NCBI GenBank assembly: GCA_900768735.1 | Contig: CAAGDZ010000170.1 | Location: forward strand, 1-5,881 | Origin: Oscillospiraceae bacterium | Lineage (GTDB): Bacteria > Bacillota > Clostridia > Oscillospirales > Ruminococcaceae | Direction: 5' to 3' | DNA: 5,881 nt | Shown here: positions 1-5,770 of the stretch, in pieces | How positions within the stretch are numbered: the stretch's first letter is position 1 | Layout: the number at the start of each line of letters is the position of its first letter | Made by a program: the position numbers and the translations under genes | Notes under the pieces: generated by a model | The model's input: the letters and a program-made list of their open reading frames with translations, nothing else | Told to the model about the DNA's origin: nothing | Database searches by the model: none

Positions 1-159
1 GAGGACTGCTGTACCGTGTTTACACCCAAGCACCCCAAGACAAGACCCGTCTTTGACGCCGTAATCGAGGCGGAAAGCTCGTTTGATTTTGCCCCGCTTA
101 TAGAAAAGGCGGTAAAGGGCACAACCGTAAAGCTTTTCCGCGTTGATGGCGATGAATAA
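1..159 (+). CDS. thiI: ThiI C-terminus (tRNA 4-thiouridine synthase), 5' partial
   Basis: The window opens inside an open frame that ends with TAA at 157-159, giving the last 52 residues of a protein. The peptide begins EDCCTVFTPKHPKTRP and continues into an acidic helix-like tail ending FRVDGDE. From memory, EDCC(T/S)(I/V)F.P..P.T.P is the typical C-terminal signature of the short, rhodanese-lacking ThiI of Firmicutes. ThiI adenylates U8 of tRNA and transfers sulfur to make 4-thiouridine; in many bacteria it also takes part in thiamine thiazole synthesis. There is no C-terminal rhodanese domain, as expected for the Bacillus/Clostridium form. The catalytic PP-loop and THUMP domains lie upstream of the window and cannot be checked. 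pncC starts 20 nt downstream, so the two are probably cotranscribed. Confidence 0.82.
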   Translation, partial: EDCCTVFTPKHPKTRPVFDAVIEAESSFDFAPLIEKAVKGTTVKLFRVDGDE

Positions 160-179
160 TTTTTAAGGAAGTATGCTTG

Positions 180-707
180 ATGTCTGACAATATTTGCCGC
201 CTATCACAATCTATTGACAAAGTGGCTGAAAATGTAGTAAAATTATTAGTTAAGAGAAACAGGAAAATCTCAACCGCGGAAAGCTGTACCGGCGGACTTA
301 TCTCTGCCGCAATCACCTCCGTCAGCGGCTCGTCCGGGGTCTTTGACCTCGGGATATGCACCTATGCAAACAGCGCAAAGGAAAAGTATGTGGGCGTACC
401 CGAAGATATACTCAGCGAATACGGCGCTGTTTCCGAGCAGACCGCAAGGCTTATGGCAAAGGGCATACGCGAGGCGGCTCACAGCGATATAGGCATATCG
501 GTGACGGGTATTGCAGGACCTACCGGCGGCACAGAGCAAAAGCCGGTGGGTACGGTATATGTAGGACTCTGCACGGATAAAAAATGCGAGGCACGGCTTA
601 TCTTTACAGACCCTGATGACGCGGGAAACGAAAATATCAGAGAGTATATAAGAAAAAGGACAGTGCTTGCCGCACTGGAGTGGGCAGAAAAAGAGCTTAC
701 AGATTAA
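180..707 (+). CDS. pncC: Nicotinamide-nucleotide amidase, CinA C-terminal domain protein
   Basis: This 175-residue protein matches the standalone CinA-C/PncC family in length (about 160 aa) and motifs. Visible are STAESCTGG (residues 31-39), the segment containing TYANSAK (61-67), GAVS shortly after, VTGIAGPTGG (108-117) and PVGTVYVG. These are the conserved blocks of the domain that deamidates nicotinamide mononucleotide to nicotinate mononucleotide in pyridine-nucleotide salvage, acting in the cytoplasm. The N-terminal MoCF-like domain of full CinA is absent. An AAGGAAG ribosome site at 165-171 sits 8 nt before the ATG at 180; the adjacent TTG at 177 would give one extra residue and cannot be excluded. 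It follows thiI by 20 nt and precedes the sortases by 38 nt without a clear promoter. It has no evident functional link to the sortases and is probably a housekeeping neighbour. Confidence 0.9.
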   Translation: MSDNICRLSQSIDKVAENVVKLLVKRNRKISTAESCTGGLISAAITSVSGSSGVFDLGICTYANSAKEKYVGVPEDILSEYGAVSEQTARLMAKGIREAAHSDIGISVTGIAGPTGGTEQKPVGTVYVGLCTDKKCEARLIFTDPDDAGNENIREYIRKRTVLAALEWAEKELTD

Positions 708-732
708 ATTATTCTCACTTATCCGTAATAAG

Positions 733-738
733 AAAGGA
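733..738 (+). promoter_or_regulatory. Ribosome binding site deciding the start of sortase 1
   Basis: AAAGGA at 733-738 lies 7 nt before the ATG at 746. This favours 746 over the in-frame upstream ATG at 680, which would overlap the end of pncC by 28 nt and add 22 residues not resembling the N-termini of the sister sortases. Confidence 0.75.
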
Positions 739-745
739 ACATAAT

Positions 746-1834
746 ATGGCAGCCGCATATATGGAAAGAGCGCCGCGTAAAAACGGCGAAGCAATAAAAA
801 AACCCGGTATTATCAAACGTATCATCAAAAGCATTATTCCGTGGAAGGGCGACACCGTGGGCACGGTTATCAGAAAGCTGATATTTGTAATCGCGCTGAT
901 AGTATTCCTCATCACCGCGATACCGCTTATCACCGATGTGTACACCATGTACCGCGACGAATGGAACAACAGCAAGATACAGGGCATATATATACCGAGC
1001 GGAAACAGAGAGTCGAGCAAGGAGATTCTGCCCTCGTTTAAGGAGCTTCTTGAGATAAATCCGGATACTATAGGATATATCAGAATCGAAGGTACGAATG
1101 TCGATTATCCGGTTGTAAAGACCGATAACAACCAGTATTATCTCGACCACGACTTCTGGGGTCAGCAAAGCCGAAGCGGCTGCATTATGATGGACTATAA
1201 ATGCGAGGTTACACCCGACGGAAACTCGGGCAATATGGTGCTGTACGGTCACAATATGGCTATAGGCACGTTCTTCGGCGGACTTAACGAATACTGGCGC
1301 ACGCTTTATGATAACTATGAGGGCGGCACAAAGCAAATGTACAAGGACCACCCGACTATCACCTTCAATACTCTTTATGAGGAGGCGGAGTGGAAGATTT
1401 TCGCTATTGCTCTGTTCAACACCGAAGAACAGTACGGCGAGGTCTACAACTACAACAACAAGGTAAACTTCAGCTCAAGAGAAGATTTCAACAAATATAT
1501 CATAGATATAATGGACAGAAGCGACATTCTCACCGATGTAGATGTACAGTACGGCGACGACATACTGACGCTATCCACCTGTATCTGGCCGTGGGTTGCC
1601 GATATGGAAAACTGCCGTCTCGGTATATTCGCACGCAAGGTACGCCCCGGTGAAAGCGAAGAAGTAAATGTTGACGTCGCAAAGGTAAATACCTATGTCA
1701 AGAGATGGCAATGGGTATATGATTATGTTGCGGGAGGCTATGACTGGTCGCAGAGCGTATGGGACAGAAGAAAGCTGCTTAGCTACACCGCCGAGGACGC
1801 AGAAAGAGACGGATATTCATTCCCCGAAAACTGA
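746..1834 (+). CDS. Class B sortase, paralogue 1 of 3
   Basis: This 362-residue membrane-anchored transpeptidase of the SrtB family is predicted to cleave a C-terminal sorting signal of secreted proteins and join them to peptidoglycan. The N-terminus is basic and cytoplasmic, followed by IIPWKGD (30-36) and a hydrophobic segment at about 45-62. The catalytic domain starts near LPSFKELLEINPD and carries the class B blocks: a GYIRIEGTNVDYPVV strand, LYGHN with catalytic His169, LSTC with Cys279, and Arg291 in CRLGIFAR, so the triad is intact. The region before the Cys includes NFSSREDFNKY, typical of the class B helix insert. After VRPGES (299-304) a tail of about 58 residues, rich in Trp and Tyr, extends past the usual end of the domain; it is the most divergent of the three tails. 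The next sortase starts 15 nt downstream. Subclass and substrate motif cannot be read from sequence alone. Confidence 0.93.
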   Translation: MAAAYMERAPRKNGEAIKKPGIIKRIIKSIIPWKGDTVGTVIRKLIFVIALIVFLITAIPLITDVYTMYRDEWNNSKIQGIYIPSGNRESSKEILPSFKELLEINPDTIGYIRIEGTNVDYPVVKTDNNQYYLDHDFWGQQSRSGCIMMDYKCEVTPDGNSGNMVLYGHNMAIGTFFGGLNEYWRTLYDNYEGGTKQMYKDHPTITFNTLYEEAEWKIFAIALFNTEEQYGEVYNYNNKVNFSSREDFNKYIIDIMDRSDILTDVDVQYGDDILTLSTCIWPWVADMENCRLGIFARKVRPGESEEVNVDVAKVNTYVKRWQWVYDYVAGGYDWSQSVWDRRKLLSYTAEDAERDGYSFPEN

Positions 1835-1835
1835 T

Positions 1836-1841
1836 AAGGAG
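1836..1841 (+). promoter_or_regulatory. Ribosome binding site for a GTG start (sortase 2)
   Basis: AAGGAG at 1836-1841 overlaps the sequence just after the sortase 1 stop and stands 8 nt before GTG at 1850. No in-frame ATG near it gives the conserved N-terminal PRKGD segment, so GTG is the supported start. Confidence 0.8.
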
Positions 1842-1849
1842 TTGTCATA

Positions 1850-2923
1850 GTGAAAGGACGCGAAAACAACAATCAGACAGCTAACGGTATTATTGACGCA
1901 ATAATCCCGCGAAAGGGAGACAGCATACCGACAGTCGCGCGAAAATGCGTATTGCCGGCAGCGGCGGTATTGCTTATCGTAAGCGGATGTATGCTTATAG
2001 GAAAGCTGGGCGAGCAGCCGCCCGAGCCGATAATTCTGCAGTATATGTGTGAAGTAGGGCAAATCGATATACCCGAGGTGCAGATTACCGAGGAAGAAAA
2101 GAAGCCCGCCGAAATACTCCCCGAGTATCGTGAGCTTTACGAGCAGAACAATGACCTTGTAGGCTGGATACGCATAGACGGCACGATGATAGACGACCCG
2201 GTGATGCAGATAAGCGGCTTTAAGGGCACAGAGGACAACGCCTATATTTATGAAAAGAATATGTATTATCTCACGCGTGACTTTTATAAAGAGGACTACC
2301 GCGAGGGATGTATAGTCGCCGATTACCGCGCCCCGATAACAGCCGATGGCAGAGCCGCAAATACCCTGCTGTACGGTCACAATATGTCGAGCGGCCGCCG
2401 CTTTCACGATATTGCTTACTATGACCCGTATTTTTACGGCGAATACGGAATACAATTCTATAAGGACCACCCTGTAATAGAGTTCGACACGATTTACGAA
2501 AAGGGCAAGTACAAGGTCTTTGCCGCTATGCAGACGAACATATACGAGGCTGACGGAAGTCCTGTATTCTATTACGCGCTTACATATACCTTTAAGAATA
2601 AATCGGATTTTTACGATTATTACGGCAAGGTGCTTGACCGCAGTATGTTCTACAACTCCGATGTGGACTTGCAGTACGGCGATGAGGTAATAGTGCTGTC
2701 AACCTGCGACTTTACCACGTTTGCACATGTAAAGGATATAAGGTTTGTCGTATTTGCTAGGCGCGTGCGCGAGGGCGAATCCGAAGAGGTTGACACCTCA
2801 AAATATTATGTAAACCCCGACCCGCTCTACTATGACTATTATTACAGCGTATGCGGCGGAGCATGGGGCGGCAGAAACTGGGATCCTGCTTTATTGAAGG
2901 GCTACGAGCCGAAAAACAGCTGA
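1850..2923 (+). CDS. Class B sortase, paralogue 2 of 3
   Basis: A 357-residue class B sortase with a GTG start. The N-terminal segment reads IIPRKGDS (18-25), the same juxtamembrane motif as its sisters but with Arg replacing Trp, then a hydrophobic anchor at about 33-51 containing two Cys. The catalytic domain begins near LPEYRELYEQNNDLVGWIR. Active-site residues are His177 (LYGHN), Cys286 (LSTC) and Arg298 (IRFVVFAR); all are present. It is the least alike of the three: the segment between His and Cys lacks the NYGDVFNY/NFSS block shared by copies 1 and 3 and has YALTYTFKNKSDFYDYY instead, which could mean a different substrate or partner. After VREGES (306-311) comes a 46-residue tail with NPDP (322-325) and GGRNWDPA (340-347), shared with copy 3. 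It is expected to act on the outer face of the membrane as a cell-wall transpeptidase. Confidence 0.92.
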   Translation: MKGRENNNQTANGIIDAIIPRKGDSIPTVARKCVLPAAAVLLIVSGCMLIGKLGEQPPEPIILQYMCEVGQIDIPEVQITEEEKKPAEILPEYRELYEQNNDLVGWIRIDGTMIDDPVMQISGFKGTEDNAYIYEKNMYYLTRDFYKEDYREGCIVADYRAPITADGRAANTLLYGHNMSSGRRFHDIAYYDPYFYGEYGIQFYKDHPVIEFDTIYEKGKYKVFAAMQTNIYEADGSPVFYYALTYTFKNKSDFYDYYGKVLDRSMFYNSDVDLQYGDEVIVLSTCDFTTFAHVKDIRFVVFARRVREGESEEVDTSKYYVNPDPLYYDYYYSVCGGAWGGRNWDPALLKGYEPKNS

Positions 2924-2971
2924 CCCGTTCTGTAAGCTGCGCCATGTTTTTTCAAGGAAAGGAACTTTAAA

Positions 2972-4078
2972 ATGCCTGATTATAAATCAGTAATGGTTTC
3001 AACAAAAAAGAAGAAGAAAAAAAAGAAAAAGCAGAATGCCTTTATCGCCTTTTTTCAGGGTCTGCTCCCGTGGAAGGGTGACAGCGCAGGCGAAATAATC
3101 AGAAAGCTGGTATTTCTTGTTTCGATAGTGGCTCTGGCTGTCGCTGCCGCGATAATAATAAAAACACAATTTATAAGTCCGAATGAAGAAGCGGAAAAAT
3201 ACCGCAGCGATATACTTGAGCTTGTAAACAAGGAGCCTACCGGTGAGGAGATAGAAACTCTCCCCGAAAAGACGATAAATACCGAGTACGCTCCGCTTTA
3301 TTCGATAAATCAGGATTTTGTCGGCTGGATAACCATAATGAATACTAACGTAAACTACCCGGTGGTTCAGTCCGATGACAACGACAAGTACCTGCATACC
3401 GATTTTTACGGCAACTACAGCAAAAACGGCACAATTTTCGCCGACCACGAAAATGTGTTCAGCTCGGCAGAGCCTATGTCGGCAAACACAATCCTATACG
3501 GTCACAATCTCAGAACAGAAAACTTTTTCACGGATGTTACGGAATACCGCCGCGCGGATTTAAACTACAGCCTTGAATTTTTAAAGGAACACCCCGTAAT
3601 CGAATTCAACACGCTTTTTGAAAAGGCAAAGTACAAAATCTTCTCGGTTATGCTGCTTAATACGACCGAAAATTACGGCGATGTTTTCAATTATCCTGCG
3701 ATGATAAACTTTTCAAGCAAATCGGAGTTTGATTATTTTGCCTCCGAATGTCTTGACCGCAGCGAGTTTTTCACGGGAGTTGACTTAAAGTACGGCGACG
3801 AGTTCCTGACTCTCTCCACCTGCGAGTTTGAGGTAGGTCTTACCGATATGCGTATCGTTGTTGTCGCACGAAAGGTACGCGAGGGTGAAAGCTCGAGCTT
3901 TACCGAAGAAGAAATAAACAATTTTGTAAGAAACCCCGACCCCAAGCTCTGCGACACCATGCGCGACCTGTATTACTACGGCGAGCCGTGGAGCGGCAGA
4001 TACTGGGATCCCGCATGGATAGAGGGCTTTAAAAAGGACAACAGCTTTATTGACACAGAGAGCACAGACGAAGGCTAA
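2972..4078 (+). CDS. Class B sortase, paralogue 3 of 3, with polylysine N-terminus
   Basis: A 368-residue class B sortase. The cytoplasmic N-terminus has nine consecutive lysines (12-20), then LLPWKGDSAGEIIRKL (31-46) and a hydrophobic anchor at about 46-63. The catalytic domain opens with YAPLYSINQDFVGWITIMN, a typical class B start, and holds the triad His178 (LYGHN), Cys284 (LSTC) and Arg294 (MRIVVVAR). It resembles copy 1 most in the pre-Cys region (NYGDVFNY, NFSSKSEFDYF) but resembles copy 2 in the tail: VREGES (302-307), NPDP (321-324) and SGRYWDPA (341-348). That mosaic likeness suggests duplication with later divergence or exchange. GGA at 2961-2963 is 8 nt before ATG 2972. The 48-nt gap after copy 2 is the longest among the sortases. 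The SpoIID-like gene follows after 29 nt. Predicted role: covalent anchoring of surface proteins to peptidoglycan. Confidence 0.93.
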   Translation: MPDYKSVMVSTKKKKKKKKKQNAFIAFFQGLLPWKGDSAGEIIRKLVFLVSIVALAVAAAIIIKTQFISPNEEAEKYRSDILELVNKEPTGEEIETLPEKTINTEYAPLYSINQDFVGWITIMNTNVNYPVVQSDDNDKYLHTDFYGNYSKNGTIFADHENVFSSAEPMSANTILYGHNLRTENFFTDVTEYRRADLNYSLEFLKEHPVIEFNTLFEKAKYKIFSVMLLNTTENYGDVFNYPAMINFSSKSEFDYFASECLDRSEFFTGVDLKYGDEFLTLSTCEFEVGLTDMRIVVVARKVREGESSSFTEEEINNFVRNPDPKLCDTMRDLYYYGEPWSGRYWDPAWIEGFKKDNSFIDTESTDEG

Positions 4079-4094
4079 AATGCGTCTGTCCGGC

Positions 4095-4102
4095 GAGGAG
4101 GG
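4095..4102 (+). promoter_or_regulatory. Strong ribosome binding site deciding a TTG start
   Basis: GAGGAGGG at 4095-4102 is close to the full anti-16S complement and lies 5 nt before TTG at 4108. The TTG start places a clean Lys-flanked hydrophobic segment at the N-terminus, and no ATG occurs between the ribosome site and that segment. Confidence 0.8.
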
Positions 4103-4107
4103 ATAGC

Positions 4108-5430
4108 TTGCCAAAGGCATCAATAGGAAAAATTCTGCTTGCGCTTGTAATAGCCTGCATTTATATTTTCCTTTTCGGAATAGTGCAGGTAGTAAACGTA
4201 AGCGCGGATACCGAGCTTGAAATAGACGTATCCATCCCCGAGGCGTCACAGAATCAGGGTGCACAGCAGACAAGACCGAATCCCGCCGACACCTCGCAGT
4301 CGTCGCAGACGCTGAAGCTAAGCGAAATGAAGAAACCGGCCGTTGCAGACTACACACCTGTTACTACCGCAGCTCTCACCACCGTGATTACCACTACGGA
4401 AAAGGACAATGTTATCCGCCCGACCGAAGACACATCATCGTCTTATGAGGGCGCGGTAATTATCCCCACCCCCGAAACCTCCGCGCAGACGCAGACGATA
4501 GCTCCGATTGAAACCGAGCCGCCTGAAACAGACCCGCCGGAAACCGACCCTCCCGAAACCGAGGCACCGGAAACAACCGCCGCTACTGATATTCAGACCG
4601 AGGTACCGGTGCCGGTTGAGCCGTCCGACGGCGAGGAGTTTACGGTATGGGACACCGTGACGGGCACATACTACACAGGGCCTGCAAGAGAGATTGTTGC
4701 GAGAGCCGTAGTCGGCGAGATATGGAACGAATTTCCCGATGAGGCGGTAAAGGCGCAGGCGGTTGCTACCTACACCTACATAAAAAAGAGCAATCAGCTT
4801 GGAGTTCGCCCCGACACCGCGCTTAAAACCGATGTATACGACCGCATCTACACGCTTGTAGACGAGGTACTCGGCGAGGGCATTTATTATAACGGAGGGC
4901 TTATACAGTGCACATTCTTCGCGTCCTCCTGCGGATATACAAACTCCGCCCTTAACGTATGGGGCGTTGACTATCCGTATCTGAGAAGCGTTGACTGCCC
5001 GCTGGACGAAACAACCGACCCGAACTGGGGCAGCAAGGACACATACTCTGCCGCAGATGTGAAGCAAAAGGTACAGGATAAGCTCGGGATCACTCTTTCG
5101 GGCGACCCGTCAAAGTGGTTTGCGATAAAATCACGCCTTGACGGCAGAGAGCACGGCTGGATAACCTCGATATCCGTCGGCGGCATGACAACGGCAAACG
5201 GAAAGAACATCGACGGTCGTGTAATGCGTGAGACGGTATTCGGCTACAGCCTTAAATCAGCGGCATTTGACTTAAGCTACGACAAGGCGTCGGACACCTT
5301 CACATTTACGACCTACGGTCACGGTCACGGCGTAGGTCTCTCGCAGTACGGCGCAAAAGCGCTTGCCGAAAACGGATACACCTATAAGCAGATTTTACAG
5401 CATTATTTCACGGGCGTTGAGATTTACTGA
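4108..5430 (+). CDS. Membrane-anchored SpoIID/LytB-domain protein with Pro/Glu/Thr-rich linker
   Basis: This 440-residue protein has a short basic N-terminus and one hydrophobic segment (about 7-28) that could be an uncleaved anchor or a signal peptide. A low-complexity linker (about 45-178, rich in T, P, E, S, Q) leads to a complete SpoIID/LytB domain (about 185-440). The domain shows VVGEIWNEFPDEAVKAQAVA, in which Glu204 aligns with the catalytic Glu known in SpoIID, then SSCGYTNSA and the hallmark GHGHGVGLSQYGAKALA near the C-terminus. SpoIID is a lytic transglycosylase acting on denuded peptidoglycan during engulfment; this copy sits beside sortases, not sporulation genes, and the long linker suits an enzyme reaching into the wall. 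Cys268 and Cys275 replace usually non-Cys positions, with Cys297 a third. There is no LPXTG-like signal at the C-terminus. A sporulation role or a non-catalytic amidase-enhancer (LytB) role cannot be excluded. Confidence 0.9.
   Translation: MPKASIGKILLALVIACIYIFLFGIVQVVNVSADTELEIDVSIPEASQNQGAQQTRPNPADTSQSSQTLKLSEMKKPAVADYTPVTTAALTTVITTTEKDNVIRPTEDTSSSYEGAVIIPTPETSAQTQTIAPIETEPPETDPPETDPPETEAPETTAATDIQTEVPVPVEPSDGEEFTVWDTVTGTYYTGPAREIVARAVVGEIWNEFPDEAVKAQAVATYTYIKKSNQLGVRPDTALKTDVYDRIYTLVDEVLGEGIYYNGGLIQCTFFASSCGYTNSALNVWGVDYPYLRSVDCPLDETTDPNWGSKDTYSAADVKQKVQDKLGITLSGDPSKWFAIKSRLDGREHGWITSISVGGMTTANGKNIDGRVMRETVFGYSLKSAAFDLSYDKASDTFTFTTYGHGHGVGLSQYGAKALAENGYTYKQILQHYFTGVEIY
4510..4578 (+). repeat. 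15-nt in-frame tandem repeat encoding ET(D/E)PP units
   Basis: Four imperfect 15-nt units start at 4510, 4525, 4540 and 4555, with a partial unit at 4570. They encode ETEPP, ETDPP, ETDPP, ETEAP and ETT (residues 135-157). The units lie within the acidic proline-rich linker of the SpoIID-like protein. Such repeats typically form extended wall-spanning stalks and vary in copy number through slippage. Confidence 0.85.
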
Positions 5431-5449
5431 TAAAGTCACCGCACCCGAT

Positions 5450-5502
5450 AATCAAACCCGCGCCGCGCCGATTTTAAAAGTCGGCACGGCGCGGGTTTGA
5501 TT
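5450..5502. terminator. Strong stem-loop, probable intrinsic terminator of the sortase/SpoIID unit
   Basis: Bases 5450-5471 and 5481-5502 are inverted complements over 22 positions with a single C/A mismatch, around a 9-nt loop (TTTTAAAAG). The core is GC-rich (CCCGCGCCG) and the outer ends are A/T-rich (AATCAAA/TTTGATT). It begins 19 nt after the stop codon at 5430. The U-tract is short and interrupted (TTTGATTT), and the flanks are symmetric enough to act in both directions. No gene faces it from the other side within the window. Confidence 0.8.
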
Positions 5503-5610
5503 TGCGGAGCATAAGCACAAGGCTGACAGTCCGGTATTGTCGTAATGTAAGCTTTGGGAGCTACAGAAAAACTGTTCGCGCGGGAATTTAAAGAAATCAG
5601 CGTAAAAATA
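5503..5610. other. Intergenic spacer with nothing recognised
   Basis: Between the terminator stem and the consensus promoter I see no open frame with a ribosome site, no long inverted repeat and no tRNA-like segment. It is simply the 5' spacer of the tRNA-like locus. Confidence 0.6.
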
Positions 5611-5639
5611 TTGACAAAAGCGAAAGAATAGTGTATAAT
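5611..5639 (+). promoter_or_regulatory. Consensus sigma-A promoter
   Basis: TTGACA at 5611-5616 and TATAAT at 5634-5639 are both exact consensus hexamers, separated by the optimal 17 nt. The preceding stretch is A-rich. Transcription should start near 5646 and run toward the tRNA-Ser-like sequence about 84 nt downstream. This fits a stable-RNA promoter better than a promoter for the upstream operon, which ends before it. Confidence 0.85.
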
Positions 5640-5678
5640 TATTAAAGCGTTTCGGCGATAAGTTAGCAGAGTATCACA

Positions 5679-5706
5679 TGAATTAACAGGATAAGCTGTT
5701 AATTCA
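5679..5706 (+). other. 11-bp perfect hairpin in the leader before the tRNA-like sequence
   Basis: TGAATTAACAG (5679-5689) and CTGTTAATTCA (5696-5706) are perfect inverted complements around a 6-nt loop (GATAAG). The hairpin lies between the consensus promoter and the tRNA-Ser half. It is AT-rich and not followed by a T-run, so it does not look like a terminator; a processing hairpin or protein-binding palindrome is possible. Confidence 0.6.
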
Positions 5707-5729
5707 ATGGCTGAAAGCAGAATATATAC

Positions 5730-5770
5730 GCAGAGGTATCGAAGTGGTCATAACGGGGCTGACTCGAAAT
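5730..5770 (+). pseudogene. 5' half of tRNA-Ser(CGA), broken after the anticodon loop
   Basis: Read as a tRNA: GCAGAGG acceptor strand (5730-5736), TA at positions 8-9, a D-arm TCG..AAGTGGTCATAA..CGG, then an anticodon stem GCTGA and a loop CTCGAAA with anticodon CGA (5765-5767). The D-arm and loop sequence is that of clostridial serine tRNAs. A complete gene would continue with TCAGC, a long variable arm, a GGTTCGAATCC T-arm and CCTCTGC closing the acceptor. None of these occurs between 5770 and 5881. Pairing stops at the 3' edge of the anticodon loop, where the sequence becomes a run of six T. The consensus promoter upstream suggests it derives from a real, expressed tRNA locus. The missing half may lie beyond the window. 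Confidence 0.65.

Noticed and set aside
719..1351. Long antisense open frames across the sortase and SpoIID genes (also 1817-2470, 3785-4357 and 4435-5067 on the minus strand)
   Set aside because: They lack ribosome sites, show no family motifs and lie wholly opposite genes with intact catalytic motifs; they are coding-strand shadows.
2917..2951. Weak hairpin (CAGCT..AGCTG) followed by TTTTTT between sortases 2 and 3 as a terminator
   Set aside because: The stem is only about five pairs and the T-run is about eight nt from it; sortase 3 follows closely with its own ribosome site and no promoter is visible.
4108..5430. SpoIID-like protein as the substrate of the neighbouring sortases
   Set aside because: The C-terminus ends within the catalytic domain (HYFTGVEIY), with no sorting motif, hydrophobic stretch or basic tail.
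5665..5676. AGCAGAGTATCA resembling the tRNA start GCAGAGGTATC, as if a second tRNA fragment
   Set aside because: Likeness is limited to about ten bases and the following D-arm does not fold; chance is sufficient.
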